From positions 1 through 64,000 of the forward strand of contig JAKSAW010000647.1 of the NCBI GenBank assembly GCA_022361455.1: DNA of 64,000 nucleotides, given 5' to 3'. Position numbers and translations under genes: made by a program. This stretch comes from Pseudomonadales bacterium. Lineage in GTDB: Bacteria; Pseudomonadota; Gammaproteobacteria; Pseudomonadales; Ketobacteraceae. A model generated the notes under the pieces. It saw only the letters and a program-made list of their open reading frames with translations. It had not been told where the DNA came from and searched no databases. The number at the start of each line of letters is the position of its first letter. Within the stretch, counting starts at the first letter, position 1. Below are positions 29,745 through 39,389 of this stretch, piece after piece.

Positions 29745-30734
29745 TTAATCGGTAGGAATACGCTTCACAAAGGAATAAGTTGGTTTAACACAGTCATTAA
29801 AAGCCCGGGGCTGCCAGCCTAATTGCTGCTGCGCTTTTTGGCTAGAAGGTATTGCTTGCCACTGCAAGAAAGTAAGCTGGCCTCTAGGAATTAAAGGCGG
29901 CTTATCGATGACATTTGAAATAACTTCGCCGACGCTAGCAACCATATTCGCCACAGGCAAAGGCATCACCATTGGCATGCGTTTCTGGATATTTAATTCG
30001 TGATAAACAATTTCCGCCAAATCTGTTAACGGCAGGTAACGTTCACTTAAAATAAAGCGCTCGCCGATTGCAGCTTTTTCGGCAGCTAAAACATGCCCCT
30101 CGCCCACATCAGGCCCATACACAACCGGAAAGCCACCCGGTAACAACGCTGGCACTTGCCCCTTATACAAACGCAGGATTAGATCATTGACACCCGGAGA
30201 TCCAGCTACCAAAGTTCCTGGCCCATAAACTGCTGAAGGATGCAAGAAAATGGCTGGAAGCCCTTTTTCCAAAGCATTAGCAACAATCACGTCGGCATCT
30301 TGCTTAGAGCGCTCGTAAAAGGTTCCCTTGGGCTCATTATCTATGACAGACTCATCATATGTCTCACCAGGAGCGGCTTTGAAAACATCAATAGTACTGG
30401 TGTAAATAAAACGCTCAACGCCCACATCCAGCGCAACATCCACCATTTTACGAGTGCCGTTCACATTCACCGTTTGGAAAATGCTATTATCACGCATCCA
30501 TTGCTCTGGAAAACCTGCGGCATGATAAACCATATCGCAGCCTTCAAAGGCGGGATAAAGAGAAGCTTTATTAGTGATATCACCTTGAACAAATTCACAA
30601 GTACTCGGCAAAAGACGTTGCGCCTTTTCAACTGAACGGACTAGTAAACGTACATCATGTTCACGCCTTAAAAGCGCCTGCATAATGTTATAACCGACTA
30701 ATCCGGTAGCACCGGTAACAAGTATTTTCGCCAT
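29745..30734 (-). CDS. NAD-dependent epimerase/dehydratase family protein
   Basis: A 329-residue extended short-chain dehydrogenase. The Rossmann motif GATGLVGYNI is at residues 7-16, and the active-site tyrosine and lysine are in FYERSKQDADV around residue 140. It resembles dihydroflavonol-4-reductase-like and hopanoid-associated sugar epimerases. The substrate cannot be set from sequence. It is convergent with the kinase-like gene and 47 bp downstream of mmsB on the same strand, so some read-through from the valine cluster is possible. Confidence 0.85.
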   Translation of the reverse strand: MAKILVTGATGLVGYNIMQALLRREHDVRLLVRSVEKAQRLLPSTCEFVQGDITNKASLYPAFEGCDMVYHAAGFPEQWMRDNSIFQTVNVNGTRKMVDVALDVGVERFIYTSTIDVFKAAPGETYDESVIDNEPKGTFYERSKQDADVIVANALEKGLPAIFLHPSAVYGPGTLVAGSPGVNDLILRLYKGQVPALLPGGFPVVYGPDVGEGHVLAAEKAAIGERFILSERYLPLTDLAEIVYHELNIQKRMPMVMPLPVANMVASVGEVISNVIDKPPLIPRGQLTFLQWQAIPSSQKAQQQLGWQPRAFNDCVKPTYSFVKRIPTD

Positions 30735-30781
30735 GGCGTTAATCCTGAAGTAACTCCCTCAGGATTAAACCTGGTTACTGG

Positions 30782-31675
30782 CTATTGATCAAGTTGACTA
30801 AAGAGTTTTTGCACAGAGGAAAAGTCTTTTCCACCATTGCCTTGGCGACTTAACATGACATAGAGACTCTTTGCGATATTCCCCATTGGCGTCGTGGACT
30901 TACTCTTGAGCGCTACATCAATGGCTAGCCCTAAATCCTTATTCATCAAATCTACTTGAAAACCGCCGTTGTAATCATTGGAAGCAGGCACTCCATCCAT
31001 CACACCGGGATATGGGTTGTAGAGTTCTAACGACCAATTTCTGCCTGAGCTTTGCAACATAATGTCTGAAAGCACAGAAGCGTCTAGACCATTATCCACG
31101 CCCATTTGTAATGCTTCTGCGGTACCAATCATGTGCACCGCCAACAACATGTTGTTGCAGATCTTCGCAACCTGACCAGCTCCGTGACCACCCGCATGAA
31201 AAACATTCTTACCCATGCCTTCTAAAATCGGCTTCGCAGTTTCAAATGCACTTTGATCTCCGCCAACGATAAAAGTAAGCGTGCCAGCCTTAGCACCTCC
31301 AACACCACCGGATACCGGAGCATCTATAGCAGTGATACCTTTTTCTTTTGCAGCGTTTGCTAAGTTCACAGCATTTTCAGGCGCTATGGTTGAGCAATCG
31401 ATTACCAGCGTGGAGGAATCAATCTCATCTAATAGCATCGTGTCATGCATATATAAACTTTCAACAATGGGACCCGATGGCAACATAGAAATCACGAAGG
31501 CTACGTCTTTTACCGCCTCAATGGCGGTAGCCGCAGAACTAGCACCCTCTGCCACAGCAGCGATAACATTTTCAGCCACAAGATCAAACACCTTAACACT
31601 GTGTCCTGCTTTAACCAGATTCACAGCCATTGGGCCACCCATATTACCCAAACCGATAAAGCCAATATTTGCCAT
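30782..31675 (-). CDS. mmsB: 3-hydroxyisobutyrate dehydrogenase
   Basis: Oxidises 3-hydroxyisobutyrate to methylmalonate semialdehyde with NAD in valine breakdown. The protein (297 aa from the ATG at 31675) has the NAD motif GFIGLGNMGGPMAVNL, the substrate loop DAPVSGGVGGAKAGTL and the catalytic-lysine segment GQVAKICNN. I chose this ATG because AGGAATAAGATC precedes it and it leaves the upstream gene intact; a TTG at 31696 is the longer alternative. It is last in the valine cluster. Confidence 0.94.
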   Translation of the reverse strand: MANIGFIGLGNMGGPMAVNLVKAGHSVKVFDLVAENVIAAVAEGASSAATAIEAVKDVAFVISMLPSGPIVESLYMHDTMLLDEIDSSTLVIDCSTIAPENAVNLANAAKEKGITAIDAPVSGGVGGAKAGTLTFIVGGDQSAFETAKPILEGMGKNVFHAGGHGAGQVAKICNNMLLAVHMIGTAEALQMGVDNGLDASVLSDIMLQSSGRNWSLELYNPYPGVMDGVPASNDYNGGFQVDLMNKDLGLAIDVALKSKSTTPMGNIAKSLYVMLSRQGNGGKDFSSVQKLFSQLDQ

Positions 31676-31685
31676 GATCTTATTC

Positions 31686-32807
31686 CTATTCACCAATATT
31701 AATTAAAGGATTTTCCGCATTGCCCCAAGGCGCAGTAAAATGTTGCTCCACCCATTCATCGGGAACTTCAGCCACCGAACGATGCTGCCACTTCGGCGCT
31801 GCATCTTTGTCAACTAAAAGCGCACGCACTCCCTCTGGAAAATCAGGATGACGACTACACTGCAACGACATAATTAATTCCATTTGAAACACAGCTTCTA
31901 ACGACATTTTCTTGCCGCGCTTTAATTGCTGGTAAACCAAATGTGCCGTGGTAGGACAACCGTTCTTGAGCCCTGCTTTTGCTTTCTGCAGCCACTTATA
32001 CTCGAGTTCTATCGCATCAATGTTGTCAGCAATCTCCGCTAAGTTATCTCCATCAGTGACCGCTTGAATTAAATCGTAATGAGATCTAACTGCGCTCTCA
32101 GGCAACGCTGACAAATCCTCATATTCCCGCAACACTTTTGACACAATTCCAGCGGCGTCATGAGATTGATCTTTCCAATCCGCATCACATAAACTGTTCA
32201 CCACTGAATCTTGATTCTCATGAGCAACAAAGCGATCCGCCAAACCAATAAATAAGGCATCGGCAGCATTGATATTAGCTCCTGTTAAACCAAGGAATAA
32301 TCCTGTGCGCCCAGTCGCGTGATTTAAAAACCAAGTACTACCTACATCTGGATAAAGGCCGATATTAATTTCCGGCATGGCCAATCTGGATTTTTCCGTC
32401 ACCACACGGTGACTAGCACCAGACATTAAACCGATACCGCCCCCCATCACAATGCCATGCCCCCAAACAATCAATGGTTTGGTGTAGGTGTGAATCAGGT
32501 AATCAAGGCGATACTCGTTTTCAAAAAATGCTTCAGCATAATCGTTTTGCTTTTCCGCACCACACTCAATCATGGTGTCATATAAACGACGGATATCGCC
32601 GCCAGCACAAAAAGCTTTCTCACCCGCGGCTTTAAGCAAAACACAGACAACCTTATCGTCTTGTTGCCACTCTTTTAACTTAGGCGTCAGCAAATCAACC
32701 ATTTCAACACTTAATGAATTCAATGATTTTTCTGAATTCAATGTTGCAATGCCAACAACATGTCCATCTTTAGTGGATCGCGTTTCGAACAATACTACGT
32801 CTGACAT
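31686..32807 (-). CDS. 3-hydroxyisobutyryl-CoA hydrolase
   Basis: A 373-residue crotonase-fold protein. Length (longer than the 258-residue hydratases), AFCAGGDIRRLYD and the PEINIGLYPDVGSTWFLN stretch fit 3-hydroxyisobutyryl-CoA hydrolase (HIBCH type), which frees 3-hydroxyisobutyrate for MmsB. An AAGGTTC ribosome site precedes the ATG. A 173-bp palindromic element lies just upstream, between this gene and the enoyl-CoA hydratase. Annotation as plain enoyl-CoA hydratase is the alternative, but pathway context favours the hydrolase. Confidence 0.9.
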   Translation of the reverse strand: MSDVVLFETRSTKDGHVVGIATLNSEKSLNSLSVEMVDLLTPKLKEWQQDDKVVCVLLKAAGEKAFCAGGDIRRLYDTMIECGAEKQNDYAEAFFENEYRLDYLIHTYTKPLIVWGHGIVMGGGIGLMSGASHRVVTEKSRLAMPEINIGLYPDVGSTWFLNHATGRTGLFLGLTGANINAADALFIGLADRFVAHENQDSVVNSLCDADWKDQSHDAAGIVSKVLREYEDLSALPESAVRSHYDLIQAVTDGDNLAEIADNIDAIELEYKWLQKAKAGLKNGCPTTAHLVYQQLKRGKKMSLEAVFQMELIMSLQCSRHPDFPEGVRALLVDKDAAPKWQHRSVAEVPDEWVEQHFTAPWGNAENPLINIGE

Positions 32808-32856
32808 AAAGAACCTTTTTTACATTCGCAAACCCGGTATTGATGCCCAGGTCGAA

Positions 32857-33029
32857 GGATTTGGCTTATTCCATATTTTAGGGTTTAGCGAAGCCGAGCA
32901 TCGCAGAGAAAACCGGAAAAAGGAGCCGTTTGTTTGAGCGTAGCGAATTGAGGCGACGCCGGTTTTCTTGAGAAGCACAGGGAACCCGTAGGGCAAGCTT
33001 CAGCCTAAAATATGGAATAAGCCAAATCC
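32857..33029. repeat. 173-bp palindromic repeat element with 26-bp inverted ends
   Basis: The ends are perfect 26-bp inverted repeats: 32857-32882, beginning GGATTTGGCTTATTCC, and 33004-33029. Inside is a second inverted pair, AGAAAACCGG (32907-32916) with CCGGTTTTCT (32959-32968). A central GGAGCCGTTTGTTTGAGCG block (32922-32940) lies inside that pair. The DNA or RNA could fold into a long cruciform or hairpin. No clear target duplication flanks it. It fills nearly all of the space between the hydrolase and hydratase genes. It encodes no plausible protein. Confidence 0.82.
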
Positions 33030-33048
33030 CGTCTAAATAAAATTCAAG

Positions 33049-33825
33049 TTAACCGTTCTTCCACTCAGGCTTACGCTTTTCTAAAAACGCATTAACACCT
33101 TCCGCTTGATCTTCTGTATCAAACAGATCACAAAACATCTCTCGCTCCAGCGGTAAAGCATGCTTCATAGGATTAGTACGCGCAGCCATAATCAACGACT
33201 TACAAGCACGAACCGCAGAAGGGCTCTGATTCCCAACCTGCTGAGCCAATGCAATACCCGCTTCTAACGCCTTACCCTTCTCAACAACTTCCTCAACCAA
33301 GCCAATTTCCAGCGCCTTGGGAGCCTTAAGCTGCTCACCACAAAGAATCATCCGCTTAGCCCAACCTTCACCCACCAACCAAGGCAAGTTCTGTGTACCA
33401 CAACCACAAGGCAGCAAACCAACCTTCGCTTCAGGCAACGCCATCAAAGCCTGCTCTTCCGCAATGCGTAAATCACAAGCCAAAGCACACTCCAAACCAC
33501 CACCCATGGCAAAACCATTAATCGCCGCCACAGAAACACCATCGTATGCCGCCAGAGTTTCAAAGGCATCACCAAACGCACGAGACATTTTGCTAGCAAC
33601 CGCCACATCACCTGAGGCAAACAAGTTTAAATCTGCACCCGCCGAGAAAAACTTCTCTCCCTCACCAGTAATCACTAACGCATAGTTCTCTTTATCTGCG
33701 TTTAACTCAGCAATAATTGATTTAAGCTGGCCTAACGTATATTCCGTCCAGGTATTTGCAGGCGGATTTGAAATCGTAATAACCGCCACTGAACCTTCTT
33801 TTTGAAGTTTTAATTCTGCACTCAT
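33049..33825 (-). CDS. Enoyl-CoA hydratase (valine pathway)
   Basis: A 258-residue crotonase-fold hydratase, probably hydrating methacrylyl-CoA to 3-hydroxyisobutyryl-CoA. The two catalytic glutamates are kept, in GGGLECALACD and MALPEAKVGLLP. The usual GxGGTQRL segment reads GCGTQNL. Its start overlaps the acyl-CoA dehydrogenase stop by 4 bp, which suggests translational coupling and a shared pathway. Confidence 0.9.
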   Translation of the reverse strand: MSAELKLQKEGSVAVITISNPPANTWTEYTLGQLKSIIAELNADKENYALVITGEGEKFFSAGADLNLFASGDVAVASKMSRAFGDAFETLAAYDGVSVAAINGFAMGGGLECALACDLRIAEEQALMALPEAKVGLLPCGCGTQNLPWLVGEGWAKRMILCGEQLKAPKALEIGLVEEVVEKGKALEAGIALAQQVGNQSPSAVRACKSLIMAARTNPMKHALPLEREMFCDLFDTEDQAEGVNAFLEKRKPEWKNG

Positions 33826-34982
33826 CGTATAACCTCAGTTGCCCCTTCCATCAGCACTCTTCGGGCAATGATATGTTTCATCACCTCATTGGTGCCTTCT
33901 AATATTTGATGCACTCGGGCATCACGCATATAACGCTCAATAGGATACTCACGGATATAGCCATAGCCACCATGAATTTGTATCGCCTCATTACAAATAT
34001 TAAACCCGGCATCTGTCGCAAAGCGTTTTGCCATAGCGCAAAAAGTTGTGGCATCCGACTCTTTACTATCTAATTTAAAGGCCGCCAAACGCACCATTTG
34101 GCGCGCAGCAACTAGCTCAGTTGCCATATCCGCTAGCTTAAATTGTAGAGCTTGGAAATTAGCAATGGATTTACCGAACTGCTGCCTTTCATGCATATAG
34201 CGTTGCGAAGCATCAAGAGATGCCTGTGCAGCCCCTAATGAACAGGAAGCAATATTAATCCGCCCCCCATCAAGCCCCTTCATCGCAAACACGAATCCCT
34301 GGCCTTCATCGCCCACGCGATTACCAGTAGGCACCTTCACATTTTCAAAAGTAATGGTGCGTGTGGGCTGGCAATTCCAACCCATTTTTTCTTCTTTACG
34401 CCCATAGCTAATACCAGGTAAATCTCCCGGTATCAAAAAACATGAAATACCCTTTGGTCCAGTGTCCGCTGTTCGCGCCATCACCACCAAAGCATCCGTA
34501 GAGCCAGCGCCCGAAATAAAACACTTAGCACCATTCACCACATAGTGATCGCCATCTAACTTTGCAGTTGTTTTTAATGATGCCGCATCAGACCCCGCAT
34601 TAGGCTCAGTTAAACAATAGGATGCTAGTTTCTCTCCAGACGTTAATGCAGCCCCCCACTCAGCAATCAACTGCTCACTACCAAATGTGGTTACCATCCA
34701 AGTGCACATATTGTGAATAGTTATATAAGCCGCAGTAGCAGTACATCCATAAGCGAGCTCTTCAAAAATAACATGGGCGTCCAAGCGACTTAATCCCATA
34801 CCACCCGCCGTTTCCGGAGAATAAATGCCGCAGAAACCAAGCTCTCCTGCTTTGCGTATCACATCTACAGGAAAAAACTGTTGTTGATCCCATTCCGCCG
34901 CATGGGGCATTAGCTCTTTAGCTGCAAATGCCCTTGCCGCGTCCTGATAAGCAATTTGATCTTCGTTTAAGTTAAAATCCAT
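33822..34982 (-). CDS. Acyl-CoA dehydrogenase (likely isobutyryl-CoA dehydrogenase)
   Basis: A 386-residue FAD acyl-CoA dehydrogenase. It shows YCLTEPNAGSDAASLKT, the C-terminal IQIHGGYGYIREYPIERYMRDARV and the catalytic-base region ILEGTNEVMKHIIARR. Placement between mmsA and the hydratase supports isobutyryl-CoA as the substrate, giving methacrylyl-CoA. Other short branched acyl-CoAs remain possible. It needs an electron-transfer flavoprotein, not encoded here. Confidence 0.92.
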   Translation of the reverse strand: MDFNLNEDQIAYQDAARAFAAKELMPHAAEWDQQQFFPVDVIRKAGELGFCGIYSPETAGGMGLSRLDAHVIFEELAYGCTATAAYITIHNMCTWMVTTFGSEQLIAEWGAALTSGEKLASYCLTEPNAGSDAASLKTTAKLDGDHYVVNGAKCFISGAGSTDALVVMARTADTGPKGISCFLIPGDLPGISYGRKEEKMGWNCQPTRTITFENVKVPTGNRVGDEGQGFVFAMKGLDGGRINIASCSLGAAQASLDASQRYMHERQQFGKSIANFQALQFKLADMATELVAARQMVRLAAFKLDSKESDATTFCAMAKRFATDAGFNICNEAIQIHGGYGYIREYPIERYMRDARVHQILEGTNEVMKHIIARRVLMEGATEVIR

Positions 34983-34999
34983 CGCAAATTTTGTTCTAC

Positions 35000-36511
35000 C
35001 TACTTGAGGTTAATGGTCATGTTTGGCCCATGGCCTGCTGGAATATCGTCATCAAACCAACGCGCGGTAATCGTTTTAGTTTCTGTGTAAAAACGAATAG
35101 CCTGCTTACCGTAAGCGTGCTGATCTCCATAGAAAGACGCTTTCCAACCGGTAAAAGAGAAGAAAGGTAATGGCACTGGGATCGGTACATTTATACCAAC
35201 TTGCCCCACTTCAATCTCATGTTGATAACGACGAGCGGCACCACCACTGGCAGTAAAAATCGAAGTACCGTTTCCACACGGATGGTTATTAATTAATTCA
35301 ATCGCATCGTCAAGGGAGTCAACCGTCATGACACAAAGTACGGGACCGAAAATTTCCTCGGAATAAATACTCATATCAACAGTGACATCCGTAAATAGGG
35401 TTGGCCCAATCCAGTTTCCATCAGGATAACCTTCAACAACAATATCGGAACCATCTAACAAGCAAGTAGCACCCTGCTCTTTACCTTGCTGAATGATGTT
35501 TAAAACTCGTTGTTTAGCTTGGGGACTGATCACTGGACCATAAGCTGCATCGGGATCATTCCAAGCACCAGGGCGAACGCCTTCTAAGGTTTGCTTGATA
35601 TCATCAATCCACTCTTTAGCATCCCCTACTAGCACAGCTACACTAATCGCCATACAACGCTGGCCTGCAGCACCCACAGAAGCACCCACGATATTATTGA
35701 TCACCGCCTGCTTGTTAGCATCAGGCATCACCACCATGTGGTTTTTAGCACCTGCAAACGCTTGCACGCGTTTCATATTTTCAGTGCCCGTCTTATAAAT
35801 GTATTGGCCAACAGGAACCGATCCCACAAATGAAATCGCCTTAATCGCTGGATCAGTTAACAAAGCATCAACCGCTTCTTTGCGCCCATGAATAACTTGA
35901 AGAATATTTTTAGGTGCACCGGCTTCAACAAATAATTCCGCCAAGCGCATTGGAGTTAATGGATCTTGTTCTGAAGGCTTTAGAATAAAACTGTTACCGC
36001 AAGCAATCGCTAAAGGGAACATCCATAGCGGGATCATCGCTGGGAAATTAAATGGCGTAATACCGGCACACACTCCCAACGGCTGAGTATAAGAATAAGT
36101 GTCGATTCCATTAGCCACGTTCTCAACAGTTTCTCCCATCAATAAACTTGGGATATTGCAGGCATGCTCAACGACTTCAATACCGCGCCAGACATCTCCT
36201 TTTGCATCTTCAAAGGTCTTGCCAGTCTCTTGAGAGAGAATCTCAGCCAACTCGTCGTGATGCGTTTTTAGCAATTCTTGATACTTCAACATCACTCGTG
36301 CACGAGTGGGTACCGGGGTATCTCGCCATTCAATAAAAGCCTGCTTTGCTGAATCAACCGCTTGCTGAACCTCCGCTGGCGTGGCACATGGCGCTTGGGC
36401 AATGACTTCTTGGGTAGCGGGGTTGGTCACATCGATCCATTCAGATGTTGCACTTTGAGAGAATTCACCAGCAATCAGCTGGGGTACACGTTGCGGAGAT
36501 GATTGAGTCAT
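35000..36511 (-). CDS. mmsA: Methylmalonate-semialdehyde dehydrogenase (CoA-acylating)
   Basis: MmsA converts methylmalonate semialdehyde to propionyl-CoA with NAD and CoA, ending valine breakdown. The 503-residue aldehyde dehydrogenase has the catalytic cysteine in [13 protein letters not shown] and the family-specific [17 protein letters not shown] near the C-terminus. It is first in the cluster, divergent from an AraC-type regulator across a 232-bp control region. Confidence 0.96.
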   Translation of the reverse strand: MTQSSPQRVPQLIAGEFSQSATSEWIDVTNPATQEVIAQAPCATPAEVQQAVDSAKQAFIEWRDTPVPTRARVMLKYQELLKTHHDELAEILSQETGKTFEDAKGDVWRGIEVVEHACNIPSLLMGETVENVANGIDTYSYTQPLGVCAGITPFNFPAMIPLWMFPLAIACGNSFILKPSEQDPLTPMRLAELFVEAGAPKNILQVIHGRKEAVDALLTDPAIKAISFVGSVPVGQYIYKTGTENMKRVQAFAGAKNHMVVMPDANKQAVINNIVGASVGAAGQRCMAISVAVLVGDAKEWIDDIKQTLEGVRPGAWNDPDAAYGPVISPQAKQRVLNIIQQGKEQGATCLLDGSDIVVEGYPDGNWIGPTLFTDVTVDMSIYSEEIFGPVLCVMTVDSLDDAIELINNHPCGNGTSIFTASGGAARRYQHEIEVGQVGINVPIPVPLPFFSFTGWKASFYGDQHAYGKQAIRFYTETKTITARWFDDDIPAGHGPNMTINLK

Positions 36512-36612
36512 TGAACAGTCTCTTAGGTTCGTTTTTTAATCGTTACCACAGTACGGTGATGGATTGTAGATGGCTAAGCTGAATCTATCGACAATCACCA
36601 CTGCGTTCATTA

Positions 36613-36684
36613 TTGCTATTTTTAACACAGCTAAAACCCAACTAACATTGACTAAATTGCTAAAAATATGGACTATATTGCTAT
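36613..36684 (+). promoter_or_regulatory. Tandem direct repeats, probable AraC-type operator
   Basis: GACTAAATTGCTA (36651-36663) and GACTATATTGCTA (36672-36684) match at 12 of 13 positions and start exactly 21 bp apart, two helix turns. A partial third copy, TTATTGCTA, ends at 36619, 44 bp before the end of the next copy. AraC proteins bind such direct half-sites. The repeats lie between mmsA and the divergent araC-type gene. Confidence 0.6.
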
Positions 36685-36743
36685 CAGCGATACTCGATGG
36701 TCATATTTAGGGCTACTTTCACTAGCGATATCAGAGCTTTAAC

Positions 36744-37634
36744 ATGCCTGTTTCTTCCGGTTGGCCCCTCAAACCCGGTGGGGTACGTTTTTTTGTACCG
36801 ATCTTTGCCTGTCAGCAACTGGCTGCGCACCCTCTAACTCGACATCTCTATATTGAAGGCCTCGGGTATTACCCAAAGGCCGTTGGGCACACCATGGAGC
36901 GACTGGAGCATGATGACTGCTTGCTGCTCTATTGTATTGAGGGCAAAGGAAGCTTAGCGATTCTGGGTGAAGAGCCACAAGAATTTCCCATCAACAAAGG
37001 AGATTTGGTACTTATACCCAAGGGAATCCAACATCACTACAAATCCCACGCCAACCAACCTTGGACGATGTATTGGGCACATTTCAACGGCGCCTCAGCG
37101 CGGGCTTACATTGACCAAATTACTGGCGGACAATCAAAATTTGTAGTGCCTTTAGGTCATCAAAGCAAACTCATTACAGATTTTAAAAATTTGCTGAGCG
37201 TACAAAAAACGGGTTATCAATTTTCGCGGTTTATCTATGCATCCAACTTATTAGCTCAAATGCTAAGTTTTATTGCTGTCATAGCACCCAGCGGAACAAC
37301 CGCAAACACCTACGGATTCGAGCTTGAGAAAGTCAAACAGCTTATGGAAGAGAACATCGCCAACCCCCTGGAATTGGAGGCACTAGCAGAACACGTCAAC
37401 CTGTCGAAGTTTCATTTTTCTAAGAAGTACAAAGAGATAACCGGCTACTCACCGATTCAGCACTTCATCCATATGAAAATGGAACGAGCCTGTTACCTGT
37501 TAGACATCTCCGATCAAAGCGTTTCCCAAATCGGTGAAACACTGGGCTACGAGGATGCCCAGTACTTTTCCAGGCTGTTTAAGAAAGTCGTTGGAATCTC
37601 ACCCAGAGACTATAGAAAATTGGATAGAGGCTAA
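36744..37634 (+). CDS. mmsR: AraC-family regulator (MmsR-like)
   Basis: A 296-residue regulator with an N-terminal cupin sensor domain (GSLAILGEEPQEFPINKGDLVLIPKG) and a C-terminal double helix-turn-helix (about residues 200-295). That part includes LAEHVNLSKFHFSKKYKEITGYSPIQHF and GYEDAQYFSRLFKKVVGISPRDYR. It is divergent from mmsA, as MmsR is in Pseudomonas aeruginosa, so activation of the valine genes by a pathway intermediate is likely. The symbol rests on context. Confidence 0.85.
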   Translation: MPVSSGWPLKPGGVRFFVPIFACQQLAAHPLTRHLYIEGLGYYPKAVGHTMERLEHDDCLLLYCIEGKGSLAILGEEPQEFPINKGDLVLIPKGIQHHYKSHANQPWTMYWAHFNGASARAYIDQITGGQSKFVVPLGHQSKLITDFKNLLSVQKTGYQFSRFIYASNLLAQMLSFIAVIAPSGTTANTYGFELEKVKQLMEENIANPLELEALAEHVNLSKFHFSKKYKEITGYSPIQHFIHMKMERACYLLDISDQSVSQIGETLGYEDAQYFSRLFKKVVGISPRDYRKLDRG

Positions 37635-37702
37635 TCACTTTAGAGAATTTCTTCCCCAAAGCTTTATAATTGGCTGTTCCTTAAAATCTCTAGGTCACAC
37701 CC

Positions 37703-38632
37703 ATGGGCTACGTCACTCAAGAACATTTTCAGGTAGCGTCTCGCCACTTCGCGAGCTACTTCAAGGGGAAATCGAAAAAAGTCTCCATTGATGACGACGT
37801 TTGTAAATACCTAGAAGTCGGATCTGATGGTAATGAAACCATTCTTTTCCTGCATGGACTGGGCAGTAACAAGTCTATGTGGCGCAGCCAGATGCAAGGA
37901 TACTGCGACTTTGGGTATCGCAGAATCGCAGTAGATATCCCAGGGGCGTGCTTAGAACATTCCTTCGAGTCCAGAAAACACTCGCTGAATGAGCTTGGTC
38001 GATGGCTGGATAAGATATTTGATGCACTGAATTTGGAAAACGTTCACCTGGTTGCACACTCCACCATGACGCTGCTAGCGTCATACTATGCGGCAACTCG
38101 ACAAGACAAAATAATATCCGCATCTTTAATTAGTGTTCCTGATATATGGTCAAGCAGTGCAATGCTACCAGGCGGTGCAATCGATAATTTTAGAAAAGCT
38201 ATTGATTTTAAAACTGTGGATGACGCTATCGACTTCTTCAATATGATGTTCCTCGATCCACCTACGATTCCTAAAGCATTGCATCGCTTGAGCTTCAATC
38301 AACACAAACAGCACATGGATCTGTTTCTTCGCATCATTGATGAATTTACAGAAAGCGCTCCATTGGTAATGTCCCACACGCGAAAAGTAAAATGCCCACT
38401 ATTAATTATCAATGGAGTACACGACCCTTACTCATCAGATAGCTTTGTTAACAGCCTGCACTGGCATTTTCCAGCTGCTCAGGTAGTCACTTTCTCTAAG
38501 TCTGGGCACGTACCAATGCTAGAACAACCCGTTGAAGTCGTTGGTCTACACAATGAATTTATTAGACATGGCTGCGTAAGAAATATCAAAGGTTCGCAAA
38601 ACTATATTCACTCGAGTTACTCGGCGGGCTAA
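37703..38632 (+). CDS. Alpha/beta hydrolase with atypical nucleophile elbow
   Basis: A 309-residue alpha/beta-fold hydrolase. The oxyanion segment LFLHGLGSNKSMW (around residue 50), acid residue in INGVHDPYSS and catalytic His in SKSGHVPMLEQP are present. The nucleophile elbow reads LVAHSTMT, so the serine is kept but both glycines of the usual GxSxG are replaced by Ala and Met. The substrate is unknown. It starts about 70 bp after the AraC gene on the same strand; its stop lies 2 bp from that of convergent ung. Confidence 0.82.
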   Translation: MGYVTQEHFQVASRHFASYFKGKSKKVSIDDDVCKYLEVGSDGNETILFLHGLGSNKSMWRSQMQGYCDFGYRRIAVDIPGACLEHSFESRKHSLNELGRWLDKIFDALNLENVHLVAHSTMTLLASYYAATRQDKIISASLISVPDIWSSSAMLPGGAIDNFRKAIDFKTVDDAIDFFNMMFLDPPTIPKALHRLSFNQHKQHMDLFLRIIDEFTESAPLVMSHTRKVKCPLLIINGVHDPYSSDSFVNSLHWHFPAAQVVTFSKSGHVPMLEQPVEVVGLHNEFIRHGCVRNIKGSQNYIHSSYSAG

Positions 38633-38634
38633 TC

Positions 38635-39351
38635 CTAATCTGGCACCCGCCAATCAATGGGTGATATTCCTTTAGACTCTAGGTAGTCATTACATTTTTT
38701 GAAATGCCCATTCCCAAAAAATCCGCGGTGTGCTGATAGAGGTGAAGGGTGCGGGGACTTCAATACACAGTGCTTGGACTGGTCGATAAAGTTACCTTTT
38801 TTCTGAGCATAAGAACCCCAAAGTAAAAACACGACGTTTTCTAATTCATTATTCACTTTGTGAATCACTGCATCTGTAAAGGTCTCCCAACCTTTACCCT
38901 GATGAGCAGCAGCTTTGCTTTGCTCAACGGTTAATACGGCATTTAACAACAATACACCTTGCTGTGCCCAATGGGTTAAACAGCCGTGATTCGGAATCGG
39001 TAATCCCAATTCATCTTGAATTTCTTTAAAAATATTACGTAACGATGGTGGGAAAGGTACTTGTGGTTGCACTGAAAAACACAAACCGTGAGCTTGTCCT
39101 GGTCCGTGATAGGGATCTTGCCCCAGAATCACTACCTTTACCTGTTCGAAGGGCGTTAAATTAAAAGCATTAAAGTACTCATCACCTCGGGGGTAAATTA
39201 CTTTCCCTGCTTTCTTTTCTGCCACCAAGAAAGCTTTAAGGCTTTCCATATAGTCTTTCTCAAACTCTGGCAACAGGCGCTTTTTCCAACTGGATTCCAG
39301 TTGCACCCTATCATCGGTAGCAACTGGTTTTTCTAATAGTTCTTCTGTCAT
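38635..39351 (-). CDS. ung: Uracil-DNA glycosylase
   Basis: Ung removes uracil from DNA to start base excision repair. The 238-residue protein has the catalytic-water motif [18 protein letters not shown] (residues about 77-94) and the C-terminal [13 protein letters not shown] loop with the active-site histidine. Length agrees with E. coli Ung (229 aa). A tetR-type gene precedes it by 38 bp. Confidence 0.97.
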   Translation of the reverse strand: MTEELLEKPVATDDRVQLESSWKKRLLPEFEKDYMESLKAFLVAEKKAGKVIYPRGDEYFNAFNLTPFEQVKVVILGQDPYHGPGQAHGLCFSVQPQVPFPPSLRNIFKEIQDELGLPIPNHGCLTHWAQQGVLLLNAVLTVEQSKAAAHQGKGWETFTDAVIHKVNNELENVVFLLWGSYAQKKGNFIDQSKHCVLKSPHPSPLSAHRGFFGNGHFKKCNDYLESKGISPIDWRVPD

Positions 39352-39389
39352 GGATTGCTTGGCTTTTTGATTTTTAAGCTTTTTGTTAA

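Noticed and set aside
32572-32937. A 121-codon plus-strand frame running from the hydrolase gene into the palindromic element
   Set aside because: It is antisense to a real gene and ends inside the repeat. Such translations of these repeats are common annotation artefacts.
32857-33029. Transposable element (MITE) with target-site duplication
   Set aside because: Inverted ends are clear, but flanking bases (GTCGAA and GTCTAA) are not an exact direct repeat, so mobility is unproven and I list it only as a repeat.
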